From NCBI GenBank assembly GCA_937890395.1, contig CALACK010000070.1:62001-126000 (forward strand): a stretch of DNA of 64,000 nt, read 5' to 3'. The DNA is from an uncultured Acidimicrobiaceae bacterium (GTDB taxonomy: Bacteria > Actinomycetota > Acidimicrobiia > Acidimicrobiales > Ilumatobacteraceae). Of the stretch, positions 8,848 to 17,691 are shown one piece after another. Made by a program: the position numbers and the translations under genes. Numbering within the stretch: position 1 is the first letter of the stretch; each line of letters opens with the position of its first letter. The notes beneath the pieces are model-generated. The model was given only the letters and a program-made list of their open reading frames with translations, was not told the DNA's origin and searched no databases.

Positions 8848-11117
8848 TGAGCAATGCAACAAAAATATCTACGAACCGCGATATTCTCGGTGCCTCGGCA
8901 CTTCGTCCTGATGGAGCTGCAAAAGTTTCAGGAAAGTTTGAATTTTCATCTGACTTACACGCTGAACACATGCTGTGGGGAGCGACACTGCGCAGTCCAC
9001 ATCCGTTTGCGCGAATAATCAGTATTGATTTTTCAGCGGCATACAAAATATCAGGAGTAGAAGCGATCATCACGGCGCAAGATGTGCCAGGCAAGAAGAC
9101 TTACGGTCTGATTGCAAGTGATCAACCCGTTTTTGCCAGTGAAATAGTGCGCTATGTGGGCGAACCGATTGTGGCTGTTGCAGCGGATCACCCAGAGACA
9201 TGTCGTCGAGCGCTTGCAGCAATAAAAGTCGTATACGAAGTTCTTACGCCAATAACTGATGCCGAAGTTGCGTTACTTCCACAGACGTTACAGATTCACC
9301 CAGACGGAAACCTAATACGACATCAACGAATTGTTACCGGCGATCAAGATCTTCAAGGTGATGTGATAGTTGAAGGCACTTATGAGATGGGTATGCAAGA
9401 TCAGGCCTTTCTTGGATTAGAAGCCGCATTGGCGATACCCGACAGTGGTGGTGCTGGGGTCGAAATGTATGTTGCAACTCAATGGTTACATGAAGATCAG
9501 AAACAGATTGCGGCTTGTTTAAATTTGCCTCTTGACAAAATTCGATTGACTCTTGGTGGTGTTGGTGGTGCATTTGGTGCCCGTGAAGACATCAGTTTGC
9601 AAGTGCATTGTGCGTTGCTTGCATTGCACACGAGTCGACCAATAAAGATGCAATACAGTCGCGAAGAGTCTTTCTACGGTCACGTACACCGCCACCCAGC
9701 GAAGATTTGGATTCGCCACCATGCAACACGTAGTGGTGTAATTCAGCGAATTGAATCTCGTATGGTTTTTGACGGCGGTGCATACGCATCAACTTCTTCG
9801 GCAGTATTGATCAATGGCATCACACACATTCAAGGGCCTTACAAATGCAGTAACGCAACTGTTGATGGTTTCGCAGTGCGAACAAATAATCCACCATGTG
9901 GAGCGATGCGCGGCTTCGGTGTTGTTCAGGCGTGTTACGCCCATGAAAGTCAGATGGATAAATTGGCTGTTGCGTGTGGTTTATCGCCTGTTGAAGTACG
10001 TCTGGTCAATGCAATGGTTACTGGCGACAAACTAATTACTGGTCAAGTTGTTGAAAGTGTTGCACCTGTTGCTCGATGTATTACCGAAACTGACTCGATC
10101 GCAATGCCCGCGCCGCTCGCGCACGATGCAAATGCACTCGAAATTGTTGGTGGTTCTGGATTAACTTCACTTCCACACAACATCGTTCGCGGAGTTGGCT
10201 GGGGTGTGTCTATAAAGAATTTAATGTACAGCGATTCATTTGATGATTTTGCGACCGCTCGTTGTCGGCTACAAGACGGTGTCGTGCATTTGAAATACGC
10301 AACCGTTGAAGTCGGTCAAGGTTTTGTGATACTTGCCCCGCAAATTGCACGGTCTGTGCTCGGCGTAGATGAAGTCGTGATCGACCCTGTAGACACAAGA
10401 ATTGGTTCTGCAGGTAGTACTTCTGCTTCGCGACAAACATGGATGAGTGGCGGAGCGGTTGATGGTGCTTGCCGCTTGGTGCGCCAACGACTATTCGAAC
10501 ATGTTGGAAAACTTCATGACATTGATCCGCTAAGGCTAGTTATTGAAGATACTGATGTCGTCGACATGCTTGGTGATTTTCGCATCAGCGTGATTGAAGC
10601 ATCTACTGGTGTGCTTTTTGAAGAGACGTTTGAACATCACCATCGACCAACTGAAGAACTCGACGCGAACGGCCAAGGTAACTGCCATGTTGCCTTCGCA
10701 TTCGTCGCCCACCGTGCTGTAGTTGATGTCGATGTCGAACTTGGACTCGTAAAAGTGATTCAAATAGCCACGGCGCAAGATGTCGGTCGAGTGCTCAACC
10801 CAATTGCTGCACTCGGTCAGATCGAGGGTGGTATCGCTCAAGGTCTTGGTTTAGCGGTGATGGAAGAAATTGTTTTAGACAACGGCAAAATGCGTAATCC
10901 AAGTTTCACTGATTATTTGTTACCGACCGCACTTGACGCACCAGAGGTTGTCGCAATCATGATTGAAGAACCGGAACCACAAGCACCTTTAGGCGCAAAG
11001 GGCATTGGTGAGCCGCCATGTATTTCTGTGACCCCAGCGATTGCTGCTGCAATTCGCAATGCAACCGGTCGTGACCTACCTCGCGTACCCATTCGGCCAC
11101 AAGATATCTGTTTATAA
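8847..11117 (+). CDS. molybdenum hydroxylase large, molybdopterin-cytosine-binding subunit (CoxL/XdhA-like)
   Basis: The 756-residue large subunit has the aldehyde oxidase/xanthine dehydrogenase a/b hammerhead domain (GDVIVEGTYEMG region) followed by the molybdopterin-binding domains: GGVGGAFGAREDI, PPCGAMRGFGVVQ, EVGQGFVILAPQ and GSAGSTSASRQ. The active-site glutamate sits in GAKGIGEPP near the C-terminus. The AYXSFR signature of true form I CO dehydrogenases is absent in the MRGFG region, so CO oxidation is unlikely. Substrate is probably an N-heterocycle or aldehyde, in line with the carbamoylase and aminohydrolase genes upstream. It ends the operon and converges on the helicase gene. Confidence 0.9.
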   Translation: MSNATKISTNRDILGASALRPDGAAKVSGKFEFSSDLHAEHMLWGATLRSPHPFARIISIDFSAAYKISGVEAIITAQDVPGKKTYGLIASDQPVFASEIVRYVGEPIVAVAADHPETCRRALAAIKVVYEVLTPITDAEVALLPQTLQIHPDGNLIRHQRIVTGDQDLQGDVIVEGTYEMGMQDQAFLGLEAALAIPDSGGAGVEMYVATQWLHEDQKQIAACLNLPLDKIRLTLGGVGGAFGAREDISLQVHCALLALHTSRPIKMQYSREESFYGHVHRHPAKIWIRHHATRSGVIQRIESRMVFDGGAYASTSSAVLINGITHIQGPYKCSNATVDGFAVRTNNPPCGAMRGFGVVQACYAHESQMDKLAVACGLSPVEVRLVNAMVTGDKLITGQVVESVAPVARCITETDSIAMPAPLAHDANALEIVGGSGLTSLPHNIVRGVGWGVSIKNLMYSDSFDDFATARCRLQDGVVHLKYATVEVGQGFVILAPQIARSVLGVDEVVIDPVDTRIGSAGSTSASRQTWMSGGAVDGACRLVRQRLFEHVGKLHDIDPLRLVIEDTDVVDMLGDFRISVIEASTGVLFEETFEHHHRPTEELDANGQGNCHVAFAFVAHRAVVDVDVELGLVKVIQIATAQDVGRVLNPIAALGQIEGGIAQGLGLAVMEEIVLDNGKMRNPSFTDYLLPTALDAPEVVAIMIEEPEPQAPLGAKGIGEPPCISVTPAIAAAIRNATGRDLPRVPIRPQDICL

Positions 11118-11132
11118 CTACTTAATAGTTAT
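11114..11132. terminator. AT-rich hairpin between convergent genes
   Basis: ATAACTA and TAGTTAT form a seven-pair stem around a five-base loop. The hairpin spans the stop codons of the convergent hydroxylase and helicase genes. There is no U-tract, so terminator activity is only suggested by position. Confidence 0.25.
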
Positions 11133-12310
11133 TCAGTCGCTACACCAGCAGAAATCAATACTCCGCCGACTGCACCCGGTCTTGCTGCGACCTCGTCTAG
11201 CGCTGGCTCGAAATCTGGCGCAACAAAATCTGCCTCAACACCAGCATCACGGGCCAATTTGTTAACTGTTCGTTTTTGTGAAGATTCAACAAGTGAGATA
11301 ACTACACCTTTAGAACCAGCTCGCCCTGTGCGGCCTGATCTGTGAATGTAATCTTTATGATCTGCTGGTGGATCAAAGTGAACTACACACGGCACATCAT
11401 CAATATGAATACCGCGCGCAGCAACGTCAGTTGCTACTAGAGCATTAGACCTGCCTCGACGGAACTCTTCAAGTGAGCGTTCGCGTTGGGCCTGACTTTT
11501 ATTGCCATGAATAATCGACGATCTCACGCCTGAGTTATCTAGTTGCTTGGCGAGGCGGTCACAACCGTGTTTGGTTCGGCAGAATAAAATAATTCTTTCG
11601 TAGTGATTAACTAACTGAGAAATAGTTTCAACTCTGTCGTTACGACTGACCATCCAAAACTTGTGATCAATATCTGGTTCGGCTTCTTGTGAATTCGATT
11701 CATGCCTCTTTGGATTATTTTGAAACTCTTTAACTACTTGAGAGATGTCGCCATCTAAAGTTGCCGAGAACAATAAAACTTGGCGCTGTTTTGGAAGTGC
11801 ACGAAGCAATCGTCGAACTGCAGGTAGAAAGCCCATGTCAGACATTCGGTCAGCTTCGTCAAGCACTGCAATGGTTACAGATCCCAACGACATATCACGA
11901 CGCTCAATCAGGTCTTCGAGACGGCCTGGTGTAGCAACAATTATGCTGGCACCGCGAACGGCCTTTACCTGTGGACCATAACCGGCGCCACCATAAACAG
12001 AAGCAACTCGCAAATCAGTTCCTTCACATAGCATCGCTATTTCTTTGGCAACTTGGATCGCTAATTCGCGAGTTGGTACCAAAACCAATCCACCTGGTTG
12101 ACCTGGCTTTGACTTTTGCAAGCGAACTGCCAACACCAAACCGAAGGCGATCGTCTTGCCAGAACCCGTTGGGGCCTTACCGCAGACATCGTTTCCGGCT
12201 AGACCATCTGGCAACGCCGCTTCTTGAATTTCAAATGGTGATGCAATGCCACGCGCACTTAATTTGTCGGCAAACTTTGCCGGAACTCCGAGATCTACAA
12301 AACTTTTCAT
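11129..12310 (-). CDS. DEAD-box ATP-dependent RNA helicase (RhlE-like)
   Basis: The 393-residue protein has all DEAD-box motifs in order: Q motif region SPFEIQEAAL, motif I APTGSGKT, Ia VPTRELA, motif II VLDEADRM, motif III SAT, IV IILFCRT, V ATDVAARGIH and VI HRSGRTGRAG. It lacks a long basic C-terminal extension, so it is a minimal two-domain helicase for RNA remodelling (ribosome assembly or mRNA decay). The gene stops 12 bases from the convergent hydroxylase operon and lies immediately downstream of the sugar-lactone oxidase gene on the same strand (2-base gap). Confidence 0.92.
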   Translation of the reverse strand: MKSFVDLGVPAKFADKLSARGIASPFEIQEAALPDGLAGNDVCGKAPTGSGKTIAFGLVLAVRLQKSKPGQPGGLVLVPTRELAIQVAKEIAMLCEGTDLRVASVYGGAGYGPQVKAVRGASIIVATPGRLEDLIERRDMSLGSVTIAVLDEADRMSDMGFLPAVRRLLRALPKQRQVLLFSATLDGDISQVVKEFQNNPKRHESNSQEAEPDIDHKFWMVSRNDRVETISQLVNHYERIILFCRTKHGCDRLAKQLDNSGVRSSIIHGNKSQAQRERSLEEFRRGRSNALVATDVAARGIHIDDVPCVVHFDPPADHKDYIHRSGRTGRAGSKGVVISLVESSQKRTVNKLARDAGVEADFVAPDFEPALDEVAARPGAVGGVLISAGVATE

Positions 12311-12312
12311 AG

Positions 12313-13629
12313 TTATTTACCTAGCACTGTCTCGAGGTAGACGTTTGTAAACAGACGCTTCTGGTCAACTTGGTTACGAACCGATTGGAATAAATCCCAT
12401 TTTGGATATCTTGGTGCAAGAGTTTGCGCATTTTGAAAATGCAACTTGCCCCAATGTGGGCGTCCTTGATATGAGTTCATGATTGATTCAACTGCTTTAA
12501 AATACGGCACAAAGTCCATTCCTTTATATGTATGAACTGCGATATACGCAGATTCTCGATTACTCGCTGTACTTAGCGGAATCTCATCTGGGGCTGTAAA
12601 GCGAACCTCAACAGGAAAATTCAGGAAGAACCCACTATCTTCGACCAGTCTACGGACTCGATTCAACGCTTCGGCGCATGCTTCTCGAGGTATTGCGTAT
12701 TCCATCTCATAGAACTTGACAATTCGTTTACTGGCGAAGACCTTAAAACTTGAGTCAGAGTATTCATTTCTACCTGATGCTGGCAATGCCTTAGCCAGTT
12801 TGGGTATCAACGAGGGTCGAGCTCTTCCGAGCATGCAAACTGCGCCAAATGCATAGTTCTCCATGAACGTTTTTGAATACCAATGTGACATCTTCCCCAT
12901 TGGTTTAGTTGCCTCAAGAGTGCGATTATTGCGTTTTGTCAGGGCCCAGCCTGTGTGCGGCACCCAAAAAAACTCAAAATGATCATTATCGGCAATGTGA
13001 TGATCAAGATTCTCCAATAGTTCGTCGACACGCATAGGTTGCTCAATGACCGCGAGATTAAAGGCCGGAACTAGTTGAAGTGTGACAGTGCTGATAACTC
13101 CGAGCGCACCTAAACCCACACGCGCACAATGAAATAGATCAGAGTTCGATGTCGTTGAACAATCAACGACCGATGAATCAGCGAGAATAAGTCGCAGCGC
13201 TACTACTTGATTGGCGATGCCGGTGAACCTGATGCCCGTGCCGTGGGTTGAAGTCGATATTGCACCGGCGATTGTTTGATAGGCAATGTCACCGAGATTC
13301 TGCATCGCCAAACCATTCTGTTGCAGTATCAAATTTATTTTTGATAATTGGATTCCGGATTGCACTGTGACTGTCTTCGCGACTTTGTCAATAGCAATTA
13401 CAGCGTCGTAATCAGACAAATCAAGTAATACTTCTTCGGAAAGAGCAATTGCTGTGAAACTATGACCAGACCCCACAGCCTTGACTCTAAGTTTATTCGT
13501 TATCGCCAATTGCACGACCCGCTGAATTTCTTGTTCTGATTTCGGCTTAAATAGTGAAACGTTGTCGACATGTTGATTGCCAGCCCAATTTGACCAACTC
13601 GCCTTGCGCGGCGGCGCTTCAAAACTCAT
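12313..13629 (-). CDS. FAD-linked aldonolactone oxidase (D-arabinono-1,4-lactone / L-gulonolactone oxidase family)
   Basis: The 438-residue protein has an N-terminal PCMH FAD domain (KAVGSGHSFTAIA with the histidine that is often flavinylated, and STHGTGIRF) and a C-terminal ALO domain ending with the family motif HWGK followed by LHF. Such enzymes oxidise sugar 1,4-lactones with oxygen; in actinobacteria the physiological role is often unclear. The ATG at 13629 lies two bases past the stop of the upstream MFS gene; a TTG at 13635 would give a four-base overlap. Co-transcription with a transporter and helicase is likely. Confidence 0.85.
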   Translation of the reverse strand: MSFEAPPRKASWSNWAGNQHVDNVSLFKPKSEQEIQRVVQLAITNKLRVKAVGSGHSFTAIALSEEVLLDLSDYDAVIAIDKVAKTVTVQSGIQLSKINLILQQNGLAMQNLGDIAYQTIAGAISTSTHGTGIRFTGIANQVVALRLILADSSVVDCSTTSNSDLFHCARVGLGALGVISTVTLQLVPAFNLAVIEQPMRVDELLENLDHHIADNDHFEFFWVPHTGWALTKRNNRTLEATKPMGKMSHWYSKTFMENYAFGAVCMLGRARPSLIPKLAKALPASGRNEYSDSSFKVFASKRIVKFYEMEYAIPREACAEALNRVRRLVEDSGFFLNFPVEVRFTAPDEIPLSTASNRESAYIAVHTYKGMDFVPYFKAVESIMNSYQGRPHWGKLHFQNAQTLAPRYPKWDLFQSVRNQVDQKRLFTNVYLETVLGK

Positions 13630-13631
13630 CG

Positions 13632-14897
13632 TCAAACTCGAAGTTTGGCAATACGGGTGCTGGCCAGCCTTCTGATACCGATAACTACTAAAACGATCGC
13701 CAACAAAGTGCCCAAATTGCTAAGCATGTGAAAACCAAATGCTTTGCGAATGAAACCACTTGAGAATCCCGCCATCCCACCACAAAAGCTCATTAACAAA
13801 TCGGCCGCACCTTGTACTGTCACGCGTGAGCCTGCTGGTACAGATTCAACCAAGAGACTCGACCCTCCGATGAGCCCGAAACTCCAACCAAGCCCTAATA
13901 ACCAAAGTGACGGCCACAGCAATGTCGCTGCATCGCCTGCAAGAGCCGCCATAACAGTCGCTGAAACAAGTAACACACCACCAACAGAAATCGACAATAA
14001 CTTGCCGCGTCGATCGGCGAACTTACCGACGAGTGGACTGAATGCATACATGCCAGCGATGTGCAATGAAATCACATAAGGACTGACATCTTCATGACCG
14101 TGCAGTTTTAAATGAACCGGAGTCATCGTCATCACCGCGACCATCGTGACCTGCGAGATCACCATCGATGCAAGCGCGACACGCGCGTTTCGAATGCCAC
14201 TAATTGTGCGTAATGCAGCACCTAAGTTTGGCGTCACAACGCCCACACCTTGTTGTGAGATTAGTCCGCCACTAACCTCAAGCGGATCTGGTCGCAGTCG
14301 CACTGCAGCATTTGCCAACGCAAACACGAAGAAAAATGCTGACGCAATCCACGGACCGGTGTAAAGACTCCAGCCAAATGTACTTACACCAATCTGCTCT
14401 GCGGGTTTTATCAACACCGGTCCGAACACTGCTCCAAAAGTTGATCCGAATAAAATGTAACTCATCGCCTGACTGCGTTGGTCAGGAGCCGCCAAATCCA
14501 TCGCCGCGTATCGTGACAACAAATTCGATGCTTGTCCAGAACCATATAGAAAAAGACCTAGTAAAAAAAATGGCAACGAGTTTCGATTCACACCGAAACC
14601 CGCGATTAATCCACCGGCGATGGCCAGCGAGTAACCGTATTCGAGACCGACTCGCCTACCTCGCTTGCTCATAACACGCGCCAATACTTGCGACATGAAT
14701 GCTGAACCCATCGTGAATGTCGCACTCGACAAGCCACCCCAAGGTGTTTGCTGACCCAGGATGTCTTGAATAACAAACGCGCCGACCGTAACAGCAGCAG
14801 ACAATGACGCTGCTGCAACAACTTGCCCAGTTACCAATACCCGCAGCGTGCGCTTCTGTAGCGCAACAAGATCGAATTCTTGTTCTTTATTCGGCAC
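13632..14897 (-). CDS. MFS transporter
   Basis: The 421-residue hydrophobic protein has about twelve predicted membrane helices in two halves. A loop motif after helix 2 (RVMSKRGRRVGLEYGY) matches the MFS motif A position, and a second equivalent (GKFADRRGKLLSI) follows the first helix pair of the second half. The charged loop between helices 6 and 7 separates the halves. It resembles drug or small-molecule exporters; the substrate is unknown. It is next to the lactone oxidase with almost no gap, so the two may act on or move related compounds (inference). Confidence 0.85.
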   Translation of the reverse strand: MPNKEQEFDLVALQKRTLRVLVTGQVVAAASLSAAVTVGAFVIQDILGQQTPWGGLSSATFTMGSAFMSQVLARVMSKRGRRVGLEYGYSLAIAGGLIAGFGVNRNSLPFFLLGLFLYGSGQASNLLSRYAAMDLAAPDQRSQAMSYILFGSTFGAVFGPVLIKPAEQIGVSTFGWSLYTGPWIASAFFFVFALANAAVRLRPDPLEVSGGLISQQGVGVVTPNLGAALRTISGIRNARVALASMVISQVTMVAVMTMTPVHLKLHGHEDVSPYVISLHIAGMYAFSPLVGKFADRRGKLLSISVGGVLLVSATVMAALAGDAATLLWPSLWLLGLGWSFGLIGGSSLLVESVPAGSRVTVQGAADLLMSFCGGMAGFSSGFIRKAFGFHMLSNLGTLLAIVLVVIGIRRLASTRIAKLRV

Positions 14898-14921
14898 TAT
14901 GGCTATTCAAAATATTATGAC

Positions 14922-16229
14922 TCATTTAATTAAACTCTTTTCTAAAAGAAGATTCTCTAAGAATGTAGCTATTCGTTGATCACCAGCCGCGTTAACGTGC
15001 ATCCAGTCGAAGTATGGTGATGGTTCTAAATTGTCCATCACCGCTCTTGCATCTCCAAAATATTTGTAGTTTGAGATAACTGGTAGTAGCCGCTCATACA
15101 TTTCAGGCATCACAACACCAAGTTCATTGCCATACATTTTCGCCAAAGTTTGATCGTATTCTGTGGACGGGTTGCGTGTAAAAAGATTTGCCTGCAAAAC
15201 CGGCACGAACTTGGCACCTGCTTTTGATGTAAACGATTCAGCTTCTTCAATCGCTTTTCTAAAATCAGTTTCGGCTTTCAACTTTGAACTGTCAGAAATT
15301 TCAATGCCACCAAAAACAAACTTTCGAAACAAAATATCAGCAATGCGTGAGTATTTACTGATCTTTTGTAACGCATTTCCTAATTCCGGGATTTTTGAGA
15401 TCAGCCCAACTGGTAAATCTCTTTGAATAAAGCCGGTGCCAGATTCATTGACGCCGACATAAAAAATAACGATGTCGTCTTTGCTTAGATCGTCAATTGT
15501 CTTCAGGACTTGCACTCGATCGGTTGCTGTAGCAGCACTTTTTCCATAGTTTTCAACTATCAATCCAGATTTACGATCATTAAGCATCCGCTGAAGTATC
15601 GAGGGATGCGTGAATTGGTCAGACACTTCACCACAAAAAGTCGTTGAGCCACCGAAAATCAAGACGCGTCCATTAGGAGCCGAAGGCTGATTAGTTGTAA
15701 CTCGCAAACCATTGGTATTCGTATTTAATACCGGTTGCGAAAGTGCTCCCGGACCGTCTGCCCGCGAGTTGCGGAAGAGTTCAATATATTGAAATTGAGA
15801 TGACGACTGTGCGCTGGTTAAGAGTCGAAATGGAATCTCAAGGAACGAAAACAATACGCCGAAAACGAGCAAATTTACTGAAACCAACTTTCGAAGTTTC
15901 GGATTACTGGCGACAATCATTAATAACACCAACCAGGCGATAATGATTGCTCGAATCGGAGTGTGAAGAAAGGACGCACGCTCAAGCCACAGCAAAGTAG
16001 AACCAAAAGCAAATGTTGCCAAGCAGGACAATGATGGCGAGATACGAATCTTAGAGAAGTTGGTTAATTTACTGAGTGCCGCGAATAAAAATGTGTAAAC
16101 AACTGCACGTCGGCTCGAGAGCCCAGATGCCCAAATCGGCGCCATCGCCAAAATCGAGAAAATTAAAACGAGTGAAGAACCTTTAAAAAAATCTATGCGG
16201 TTTGACTTCACGAAGTTCGACGCAGTCAC
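14922..16229 (-). CDS. membrane-anchored SGNH/GDSL-type hydrolase-like protein
   Basis: A GTG start gives 435 residues. Roughly the first 135 contain four or five hydrophobic helices; the rest is an SGNH fold that should lie outside the membrane. Block I reads LIFGGSTTFCGE (GGST instead of GDSL), block III FYVGVNESG, and the catalytic Asp-His block DWMHVNAAGDQRIA is near the C-terminus. Such proteins act as esterases or O-acyltransferases on envelope glycans. The membrane region is too short for an acyltransferase-3 domain. Function is unassigned beyond the fold. Nothing recognisable is in the 95 bases upstream before the tRNA gene. Confidence 0.7.
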   Translation of the reverse strand: MTASNFVKSNRIDFFKGSSLVLIFSILAMAPIWASGLSSRRAVVYTFLFAALSKLTNFSKIRISPSLSCLATFAFGSTLLWLERASFLHTPIRAIIIAWLVLLMIVASNPKLRKLVSVNLLVFGVLFSFLEIPFRLLTSAQSSSQFQYIELFRNSRADGPGALSQPVLNTNTNGLRVTTNQPSAPNGRVLIFGGSTTFCGEVSDQFTHPSILQRMLNDRKSGLIVENYGKSAATATDRVQVLKTIDDLSKDDIVIFYVGVNESGTGFIQRDLPVGLISKIPELGNALQKISKYSRIADILFRKFVFGGIEISDSSKLKAETDFRKAIEEAESFTSKAGAKFVPVLQANLFTRNPSTEYDQTLAKMYGNELGVVMPEMYERLLPVISNYKYFGDARAVMDNLEPSPYFDWMHVNAAGDQRIATFLENLLLEKSLIK

Positions 16230-16324
16230 GGACTAAGTCTAGAACTTGTGCATAAAGCAGAAAGTACTCACACGAGGCTTTGTTAAATCTGTTAATGATC
16301 TTGTTAGTTTTTGAATTTCAATCG

Positions 16325-16408
16325 TGTCGAAGAGGGGACTTGAACCCCTACGCCCTTACGAGCGCCAGCCCCTTAAGCTGGTGCGTCTGCCAATTTCGCC
16401 ACTCCGAC
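16325..16408 (-). tRNA. tRNA-Leu with anticodon AAG
   Basis: An 84-base class II cloverleaf is clear: acceptor GTCGGAG pairs with CTTCGAC (one G-U), D arm GCG...CGC, anticodon stem CCAGC/GCTGG, a variable arm of 15 bases with its own stem, and T stem AGGGG/CCCCT with TTCAAGT loop. The seven-base anticodon loop is TTAAGGG, so positions 34-36 read AAG. This is the place where a GAG anticodon would be expected in bacteria. The discriminator base is A and CCA is not encoded. It lies just upstream of secG on the same strand. Confidence 0.9.
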
Positions 16409-16462
16409 GTGGAATAAAAATATACCGTAAAAAAATACCGTGAAACTATTAAATACTGAACG

Positions 16463-16699
16463 CTATGCCAGCAATAAACCCAATGCTATTACAGTCACGA
16501 TCCAAGTGAGAGCAAGAACTGTAGTAATGCGATTGAGGTTACGTTCTGCCGCTGCTGAACCGAGTGCCGCTCCTCCGCCGCCGCCGAACATATCTGAAAG
16601 GCCACCACCACGACCACTATGCAGTAGTACTCCGCCGATCATCGAGAACATCGCAATCACATTGATAACGACAGTTATATAGGTAATTAAATTTCGCAC
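16463..16699 (-). CDS. secG: preprotein translocase subunit SecG
   Basis: This 78-residue protein is the small auxiliary subunit of the SecYEG export channel. It has two membrane helices (about residues 3-26 and 55-77) separated by a glycine-rich loop containing the SGRGGGLSDMFGGG motif typical of SecG. Length is normal. In many bacteria it follows tpiA directly; here a peptide ABC transporter operon of about 5.7 kb lies between them. The next element downstream is not on this transcript side but the tRNA-Leu gene follows on the same strand 54 bases later. Confidence 0.93.
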   Translation of the reverse strand: MRNLITYITVVINVIAMFSMIGGVLLHSGRGGGLSDMFGGGGGAALGSAAAERNLNRITTVLALTWIVTVIALGLLLA

Positions 16700-16714
16700 G
16701 TTCGAATTCTACCC

Positions 16715-17689
16715 TTACGACTCAGGAAAGTGGCAGGCTGACATTTGGCCAGTCAGACGAACAGACAGCACAGGTTCTTCTTGGGCACAAATATCTGTTG
16801 CCTTCCAACATCGGGTTCTAAAACGACACCCCGACGGTGGATTAATCGGTGATGGCACGTCGCCTTCAAGCATTATCCGGTTTCGTGCCCGCTCGAGTTT
16901 TGGATCAGGAAGTGGCACCGCCGATAGCAACGCTTTTGTATATGGATGGGTTGGATTTTCATATACCGACTGCTGATCACCGATCTCAACTATTTTTCCG
17001 AGGTACATCACAGCAACACGATCTGCAATGTGCCTTACCACCGACAAGTCGTGGGCAATAAATAGATATGACATACCAATTTGCTTTTGAAGATCTTCGA
17101 ATAAGTTAACGATGCCAGCCTGAATACTCACGTCGAGTGCAGAAACAGGCTCGTCAAGAATAATCATCGCGGGATTGAGCGCCAGCGCTCGCGCTATACC
17201 AATTCTTTGTCTCTGCCCTCCCGAGAACTCGTGTGGGAATCTCTGAGAATGATCAGCGGATAGACCCACAAGTTCAAGCAGCTCGAGTACTTTATCGTTG
17301 TGGTCACCCGGAACTCCTTGTACTACTAGTGGTTCGGCGATCGAAGCACCGACAGTCATCTTTGGATCAAGTGAAGCAAATGGATCCTGAAACACAATTT
17401 GCATTTTGCGCCGCAATGCACGCAACTCTTCAAATTTTAGTGAACCCAAATCTTGACCATCAAATAAAACCTCACCCGATGTTGGCTCGATTAGCCTCAA
17501 GATGCATCGTCCAACTGTTGTTTTACCAGAACCGGACTCGCCAACTAAGCCGAGTGTTTCGCCCTTCGCAATTGAAAACGAAACATTCGTAACCGCCTGT
17601 ACGAGTCTTTTTTTGCCACCGGCTTTCTGTTTGCGTTTAATTTCAAAGTTTTTGACGAGATTTGTCACTCGTAGTAGTTCCGAATCCAT
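16715..17689 (-). CDS. peptide ABC transporter ATP-binding protein, DppF/OppF-like
   Basis: The 324-residue ATPase has Walker [10 protein letters not shown], the signature [15 protein letters not shown] and Walker [13 protein letters not shown], followed by the oligopeptide C-terminal domain with a cysteine-rich [14 protein letters not shown] segment that binds a 4Fe-4S cluster in related Dpp ATPases. The ATG at 17689 lies two bases past the stop of the partner ATPase gene; a TTG at 17701 is an alternative. It is the last gene of the SBP-permease-permease-ATPase-ATPase operon and powers uptake of peptides or similar solutes. Confidence 0.93.
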   Translation of the reverse strand: MDSELLRVTNLVKNFEIKRKQKAGGKKRLVQAVTNVSFSIAKGETLGLVGESGSGKTTVGRCILRLIEPTSGEVLFDGQDLGSLKFEELRALRRKMQIVFQDPFASLDPKMTVGASIAEPLVVQGVPGDHNDKVLELLELVGLSADHSQRFPHEFSGGQRQRIGIARALALNPAMIILDEPVSALDVSIQAGIVNLFEDLQKQIGMSYLFIAHDLSVVRHIADRVAVMYLGKIVEIGDQQSVYENPTHPYTKALLSAVPLPDPKLERARNRIMLEGDVPSPINPPSGCRFRTRCWKATDICAQEEPVLSVRLTGQMSACHFPES

Positions 17690-17691
17690 GA

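Noticed and set aside
8847-11117. Aerobic CO dehydrogenase (form I) for the coxMSL-like genes
   Set aside because: The large subunit lacks the AYXSFR active-site loop and there are no cox accessory genes here.
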